This document shows, one piece after another, positions 38,586 to 43,045 of a stretch of DNA of 43,045 bases (position 1 is the stretch's first letter; every line of letters starts with the position of its first letter). The notes beneath the pieces are model-generated. The model had not been told where the DNA came from. It saw only the letters and a list, made by a program, of their open reading frames with translations, and ran no database searches. The stretch spans positions 1-43,045 of the forward strand of contig NZ_JBEZFP010000081.1 in the NCBI RefSeq assembly GCF_040649515.1, written 5' to 3'. A program made the position numbers and the translations under genes. Source of the DNA: Yinghuangia elevatio (GTDB taxonomy: Bacteria; Actinomycetota; Actinomycetes; Streptomycetales; Streptomycetaceae).

Positions 38586-40934
38586 ATGACGCCTCCTGTG
38601 GTCCCCACCGGGACGTACCGCCTCCAGCTCCAGCCCGGATTCGGCTTCGCCGAGGCCGCCGACGCGGTGCCTTACCTGGCCTCGCTGGGCGTGTCCCACC
38701 TCTATCTGTCGCCGATCCTGCGTGCGGTCCCCGGCTCCGGGCACGGGTACGACGTGATCGACCACAGCCGGGTCTCCCCCGAACTGGGCGGCGAGCGGGG
38801 CTTCCGGGTGCTGGCCGCCGAGGCGCGGGAGCACGGGCTCGGGATCGTGGTCGACATCGTGCCCAACCACATGGCGGTGCCCGCGCCCGAGTCGCTGAAC
38901 CGGCAGTTCTGGTCGGTTCTGGAGCGCGGGCGCGAGTCGGCGTACGCCGACTGGTTCGACATCGACTGGGACGCGGGCGGCGGCCGGATACTGCTGCCGG
39001 TACTGGGCGCCCCGCTTGACCGGGCGCTCGCCGACATAGGGGTCGAGGACGGTGTGGTCCGCTACCACGACCACGCCTTCCCGCTGCGGCACGGCACCGA
39101 GGACCTGTCGCTGCGCGAGGCCCTGGACGCCCAGCACTACCGGCTCGCCGACTGGCACGAGGGCGATCTGCGCGGCAACTACCGGCGCTTCTTCACGGTC
39201 ACGTCGCTGATAGGGCTCCGGCAGGAGGACGAGGCGGTGTTCGCCGCGACCCACGCGGTGATCCTGCGCCTGGTCCGCGAGGGACTGGTGCAGGGACTGC
39301 GCGTCGACCACCCCGACGGGCTCGCGGACCCGCGCGGCTACCTGCGGCGGCTGCGTGAGGCGACCTCGCCCGACACGTGGATCGTGGTCGAGAAGATCCT
39401 GAACGGCGAGGAACGGCTGCCGGACGACTGGGACTGCGCGGGCACGACCGGGTACGACGCGCTGCGCCGCGTCGACGGGGTGTTCACCGACCCCGACGGG
39501 GCGGAGGCGCTGCGCGCGCTGCACCACGACATGACGGGCGCCTCGGAGCCGGGGTTCGCCCCTGTGGCGCGGGCCGGGAAGCTGGAGGTGCTGCGCAGCG
39601 GCCTCGCCACCGAAGTGGCGCGCCTCGAACGCGTCTTGGAGCACATCGGCGTACACGACCCGGATCGGGGCGACGCACTGCGCGAGTTGCTGGCGTCGGT
39701 GCCTGCCTACCGGCCGTACGTCGTGGCCGGGGAGCCCGCGCCGGCGGAGGCCGCGAGCCTGCTCGGGGAGGCGCTGACCGGCGTGCCGGGCCGCCTCGCG
39801 GCGACGGCGCGGCGGATCGCGGACGCCGCGCTCGGGCACGACCCGGAGTTCGCCGTACGTTTCGCCCAGGTGGCCTCGGCGGTCGCCGCGAAGGGGGTCG
39901 AGGACCGCGCGTTCTACCGCTGGTACGTGCTGAGTTCGTGCAACGAGGTGGGCGGCGAGCCGGACGAAGTGGGCCTCGGGACCGAAGGCTTCCACGCCTA
40001 CGCGCGGTCGATGCACGCCTCACGGCCGGACACCATGACCGCGCTGTCGACGCACGACACCAAGCGCAGCGAGGACGTGCGGGCTCGGCTCGCGGTGCTG
40101 GCGGAGATCCCGGACGAGTGGGAGGCGGCCGTACGCGGGTGGGAGAAGGCGGCGCAGCGGCACCGCTCGGGTCCCGGGCCGGACCGGTACGACACGTACC
40201 TGTTCTGGCAGACGCTGGTGGGGGCGTGGCCGATCGACCCCGATCGGATGAAGGCGTACCTGCGCAAGGCGATGCGCGAGGCGGACCGCTCGACGTCGTG
40301 GACGACCCCCGACACGCCGTATGAGCAGGCCACGGACGCTTTCGTGGACGGGGTTCTGAACGACCGGGAACTTCGGTCTTCCGTACAGGAGTTCGTCGAA
40401 CGTCTGGCCGATTCCGCCCGCACGGTCGCGCTGGGGGTGAAACTGGTGCAGCTGACGATGCCGGGTGTACCGGACGTGTACCAGGGAGGTGAGGCGGTCT
40501 TGCGGACCCTCGTGGATCCGGACAACCGTGCGCCGGTGGACTTCGGGGCGGCGGCGACGCGGCTGGCCCATCTGGACACCGGCGGCACACCGCGCGACCT
40601 CGACGACGAGAAGGCACTCGTGACCTCGGCGGCGCTGCGGTGGCGGCGGCGCGATCCGGCGGCGTTCGGCGGCGAGGGCAGGTACGCGGCGGTGCACGTA
40701 CGCGGCGAGGCGGCCGCGCACGTGCTGGGCATGCGCCGCGGCTTCACGGTCGCGCTCGCGACGAGGCTCCCGGTCGGCCTCGCGGCGCGCGGCGGGTGGG
40801 GCGACACCTGCCTCGACCTGTGGAAGGGCACGTGGACGGACCTGCTGACCGGGCGCCGGGTCGCACGCGACGCGCCACTGGCCGAGGTGTTCGCACGCCT
40901 GCCGGTGGCGCTACTGGAGGACGGGGCACATTGA
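38586..40934 (+). CDS. treY: Malto-oligosyltrehalose synthase
   Basis: A 782-aa GH13 enzyme. Landmarks are PTGTYRLQLQPGFGFAEAAD at the N-terminus, GSGHGYDVIDHSRVSPELGG, DIVPNHMA, nucleophile region LRVDHPDGLADP, acid VEKIL, and STHDTKRSEDVRAR. It isomerises the reducing-end alpha-1,4 bond of maltodextrins to the alpha,alpha-1,1 bond. ATG 38586 matches the family start although no clear ribosome binding site precedes it. It is followed by treZ after a repeat-containing gap of 184 bp. Confidence 0.96.
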   Translation: MTPPVVPTGTYRLQLQPGFGFAEAADAVPYLASLGVSHLYLSPILRAVPGSGHGYDVIDHSRVSPELGGERGFRVLAAEAREHGLGIVVDIVPNHMAVPAPESLNRQFWSVLERGRESAYADWFDIDWDAGGGRILLPVLGAPLDRALADIGVEDGVVRYHDHAFPLRHGTEDLSLREALDAQHYRLADWHEGDLRGNYRRFFTVTSLIGLRQEDEAVFAATHAVILRLVREGLVQGLRVDHPDGLADPRGYLRRLREATSPDTWIVVEKILNGEERLPDDWDCAGTTGYDALRRVDGVFTDPDGAEALRALHHDMTGASEPGFAPVARAGKLEVLRSGLATEVARLERVLEHIGVHDPDRGDALRELLASVPAYRPYVVAGEPAPAEAASLLGEALTGVPGRLAATARRIADAALGHDPEFAVRFAQVASAVAAKGVEDRAFYRWYVLSSCNEVGGEPDEVGLGTEGFHAYARSMHASRPDTMTALSTHDTKRSEDVRARLAVLAEIPDEWEAAVRGWEKAAQRHRSGPGPDRYDTYLFWQTLVGAWPIDPDRMKAYLRKAMREADRSTSWTTPDTPYEQATDAFVDGVLNDRELRSSVQEFVERLADSARTVALGVKLVQLTMPGVPDVYQGGEAVLRTLVDPDNRAPVDFGAAATRLAHLDTGGTPRDLDDEKALVTSAALRWRRRDPAAFGGEGRYAAVHVRGEAAAHVLGMRRGFTVALATRLPVGLAARGGWGDTCLDLWKGTWTDLLTGRRVARDAPLAEVFARLPVALLEDGAH

Positions 40935-40996
40935 CTCAGCTGTACACACACGGGAACACACGCCGAGGCGCGCATCGCCGCACACCCTGCGACGGG

Positions 40997-41056
40997 CAGT
41001 CCGATGCGCACTCCGATGCGCACTCCGATGCGCAGTGCGGTACGCAGTGGGGTGCG
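40997..41056. repeat. 12-bp tandem array between treY and treZ
   Basis: Five 12-bp units resembling CACTCCGATGCG: 40997-41008, 41009-41020 and 41021-41032 are near-identical, while 41033-41044 and 41045-41056 are diverged. The period is a multiple of three, but no gene start or family similarity supports coding. It lies about 60 bp before the treZ start. Confidence 0.8.
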
Positions 41057-41118
41057 CGTCGCCAAGGGCGGTGCGACACGGCCTGGAACACGCGGGATTC
41101 GGGTGGGGGTGAAGGGCG

Positions 41119-42873
41119 ATGACGCAGTTCTCGGTGTGGGCGCCGGCCGCGTCCAGTGTGGAGCTGGTGGCCGGCGGAGCCCGCCGTGCGATGCGGCACG
41201 GCGGCGGTCCGGGTTGGTGGCGTATCGACGTCCCCGCGCTCGGGCACGGCGACGACTACGCCTTCTCGGTCGACGGCGGACAGGCGCTGCCGGACCCGCG
41301 TTCGGCGTGGCAGCCGGGCGGCCCCGACGAGCCGTCGCGGGTCTACGACCACGACCGGTTCGAGTGGACGGACCAGGCGTGGCGCGGCCGGGCGCTGCCG
41401 GGCGGCGTCGTCTACGAGCTGCACATCGGGACGTTCACCGACGCGGGGACGTTCGACGCCGCCGCGGACCGCCTGGGCCACCTCGTCGACCTCGGCGTCA
41501 CGCACGTCGAGGTGATGCCGGTCGCGGCGTTCCCTGGCCGGCACGGGTGGGGCTACGACGGCGTGTGCCTATGGGCGGCGCACGAGCCGTACGGCGGCCC
41601 GGACGGGCTCAAACGCTTCGTCGACGCCGCCCACGCGCACGGCCTCGCGGTGATCCTGGACGTCGTGCACAACCACCTCGGGCCGTCCGGCAACTACCTG
41701 CCGCGCTTCGGCCCCTACTTCACCGACCGCTACCACACGCCGTGGGGCAGCGCGGTCAACCTCGACGGCCCGGGGTCGGACGAGGTACGCGCCTTCCTGT
41801 GGTCGAGTGCGCTCGCCTGGCTGCGCGACTTCCACATCGACGGCCTGCGGCTGGACGCGGTGCACGAACTGGAGGACCGTCGCGCGGTGCCGTTCCTGGA
41901 GGAACTCTCGGATGCCGTCGACCGGTTGGGGGTCGCCCTGGGCAAGCCGCTGTTCCTGGTCGCCGAGTCGGACCTCAACGATCCGCGCATGGTCACGCCC
42001 CGTGAGAACGGCGGGCTCGGCGTCCACGCGCAGTGGAGCGACGACTTCCATCACGCGCTGCACGCCCTGCTGACCGGCGAACGCCAGGGCTATTACGTGG
42101 ACTTCGGCTCGATGGGCACGCTGGCCAAGACGTTGCGCCGGGTGTGGCTGCACGACGGCGGATGGTCGACGTTCCGGGAGCGGCACCACGGCCGTCCGCT
42201 CGACCCCTCGCGCATGCCGGGGCACCGGTTCATGGGGTACCTCCAGGACCACGACCAGGTGGGCAACAGGGCGGTCGGTGAACGAATTTCGGCCCTGCTG
42301 CCGCCGGGGCTGCTGGCCGCCGCGGCGGCGCTGGTGCTCACGTCGCCGTTCACGCCCATGCTCTTCATGGGCGAGGAGTGGGGCGCGTCGACGCCGTGGC
42401 AGTACTTCACCGACCACACAGACCCGGTGCTCGCCGAGGCGGTGCGCCGGGGCCGCCGCGCCGAGTTCGCCGCGCACGGGTGGGACGCCGGGCAGGTGCC
42501 CGACCCGCAGTCGCCGGACACCGTGCGCGACTCGCGGCTCGACTGGTCGGAGCCGTACCGCGAGCCGCACTCGGCACTGCTCGCGTGGTATCGCGACCTG
42601 ATCCGGCTGCGCCGCACGCATGCGGAGCTCGCGGATCCCGATCTGCGGGCCGTGCACCTGACGTACGACGAGGCGGCGGGCTGGATGATGCTGCACCGCG
42701 GCGCGTTCCGGACCGCGGTGAACCTGGCCGAGGAGGAGGCGACGCTGCCGGTGGGGACCGGCGGCGCCGAGGTGGCGGCGGCGTGGGACGGTGCCCGGGT
42801 CGAGCGCGGCCTGGCCGGCACGACGCTGACCCTCGCCCCGCGTTCGGCAGCCGTGGTGCGGCTGACGGACTGA
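41119..42873 (+). CDS. treZ: Malto-oligosyltrehalose trehalohydrolase
   Basis: A 584-aa GH13 enzyme with an N-terminal beta domain (FSVWAPAASSVELVAGG), then VYELHIGTFTDAGTFDAA, HGWGYDGVCLWAAHEPYGGP, nucleophile DGLRLDAVHEL, acid VAESDLND, and QDHDQVGNRAVGER. It releases trehalose from the product of TreY. With GlgX and TreY it completes the glycogen-to-trehalose route. ATG 41119 follows GGGTGAAGGGCG. Length and motif order are normal. Confidence 0.96.
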   Translation: MTQFSVWAPAASSVELVAGGARRAMRHGGGPGWWRIDVPALGHGDDYAFSVDGGQALPDPRSAWQPGGPDEPSRVYDHDRFEWTDQAWRGRALPGGVVYELHIGTFTDAGTFDAAADRLGHLVDLGVTHVEVMPVAAFPGRHGWGYDGVCLWAAHEPYGGPDGLKRFVDAAHAHGLAVILDVVHNHLGPSGNYLPRFGPYFTDRYHTPWGSAVNLDGPGSDEVRAFLWSSALAWLRDFHIDGLRLDAVHELEDRRAVPFLEELSDAVDRLGVALGKPLFLVAESDLNDPRMVTPRENGGLGVHAQWSDDFHHALHALLTGERQGYYVDFGSMGTLAKTLRRVWLHDGGWSTFRERHHGRPLDPSRMPGHRFMGYLQDHDQVGNRAVGERISALLPPGLLAAAAALVLTSPFTPMLFMGEEWGASTPWQYFTDHTDPVLAEAVRRGRRAEFAAHGWDAGQVPDPQSPDTVRDSRLDWSEPYREPHSALLAWYRDLIRLRRTHAELADPDLRAVHLTYDEAAGWMMLHRGAFRTAVNLAEEEATLPVGTGGAEVAAAWDGARVERGLAGTTLTLAPRSAAVVRLTD

Positions 42874-42908
42874 CCGTCGTGTCCCGCCGACCGGACTGAC
42901 GGGGTCGT

Positions 42909-42952
42909 CGGGCTCGTCGGGCTCATCAGCCCTGTCGGACCCGTCGAGCCCG
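42909..42952 (+). terminator. Stem-loop after treZ
   Basis: CGGGCTCGTCGGG (42909-42921) pairs with CCCGTCGAGCCCG (42940-42952) with minor mismatch in the middle. It lies 35 bases after treZ in a run of GTCGGGCTC-like repeats. No T-run. No further gene is visible to the window end at 43045. Confidence 0.5.
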
Positions 42953-43045
42953 TCAGGCCGTCGGGACGACGGCCGTGCGGTGGCCCGGTGCGCGCGTGTG
43001 CTTCGTACGCGACCTGTGAGGCGTCCGCGCAGGCGTTGGTGACGG

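Noticed and set aside
40640..41122. 160-codon frame across the treY end and the 12-bp array
   Set aside because: Begins inside treY in another frame; the SDAH repeats simply reflect the tandem DNA repeat.

Overview
The window is chromosomal DNA from a high-GC actinomycete, most likely Streptomyces or a close relative. Third codon positions are almost all G or C, GTG starts and GTGA/ATGA overlaps are common, and several genes look leaderless. The gene set also fits: an XRE/DUF397 pair, an RsbW-like ATPase, an SAV2148-type HEPN protein, a SirA-CysHDN island and TreY/TreZ/GlgX. I found no tRNA, rRNA, CRISPR array or intact insertion sequence.

Left part (1-4.6 kb) is the accessory-looking section. 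Bases 1-1630 hold no convincing intact gene, but contain hairpins, a degenerate repeat family and one probable decayed ORF. Next comes a leftward XRE (DUF5753) regulator with a one-base frameshift, coupled to a DUF397 protein. Facing it is a three-gene rightward unit: a 61-aa protein, a 40-aa highly charged peptide, and a protein-isoaspartate-methyltransferase-like enzyme whose GTG start overlaps the peptide stop. I read this as a candidate aspartimide-forming RiPP (imiditide-like) cluster, one of the two most interesting items here. A near-perfect palindrome and two coupled mini-genes follow.

4.6-18.4 kb: a TetR regulator beside an EntS-like MFS exporter with a probable iron box; an ArfB-type release factor; a large membrane protein followed by two tandem-repeat arrays; an RsbW-like ATPase; a leftward block of cytochrome P450, glutaryl-CoA dehydrogenase-like enzyme, a YidD domain fused to a Gly/Cys-rich membrane segment, RsgA and a BrkB/YihY membrane protein; and an AidB-like acyl-CoA dehydrogenase divergent from BrkB through overlapping -10 elements.

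18.4-28.3 kb is an assimilatory sulfur island: MarR regulator, leader peptide, sirA, zinc-ribbon protein, cysH (4Fe-4S APS reductase type), cysD, cysN, a sulfonate-type ABC importer (binding lipoprotein, ATPase, permease) and a CbiX/SirB-like chelatase that could supply siroheme to SirA. CysDN make APS from sulfate, CysH reduces APS to sulfite, and SirA reduces sulfite to sulfide. APS kinase (cysC) is absent from the place I recall it occupying in S. coelicolor; a 23-codon linker ORF sits there instead.

28.3-33.9 kb: an APH-fold kinase-like protein, a LysE exporter, a small membrane protein, a leaderless poly-cysteine leader peptide ahead of an orphan winged-helix regulator (the second main item), an SAV2148-family HEPN protein, twin CAATNATTG palindromes and a small Cys-rich protein. 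34-43 kb is dominated by glycogen/trehalose metabolism (glgX, treY, treZ), interrupted by a small charged protein, a lipocalin-like conserved protein and a Uma2-family protein.
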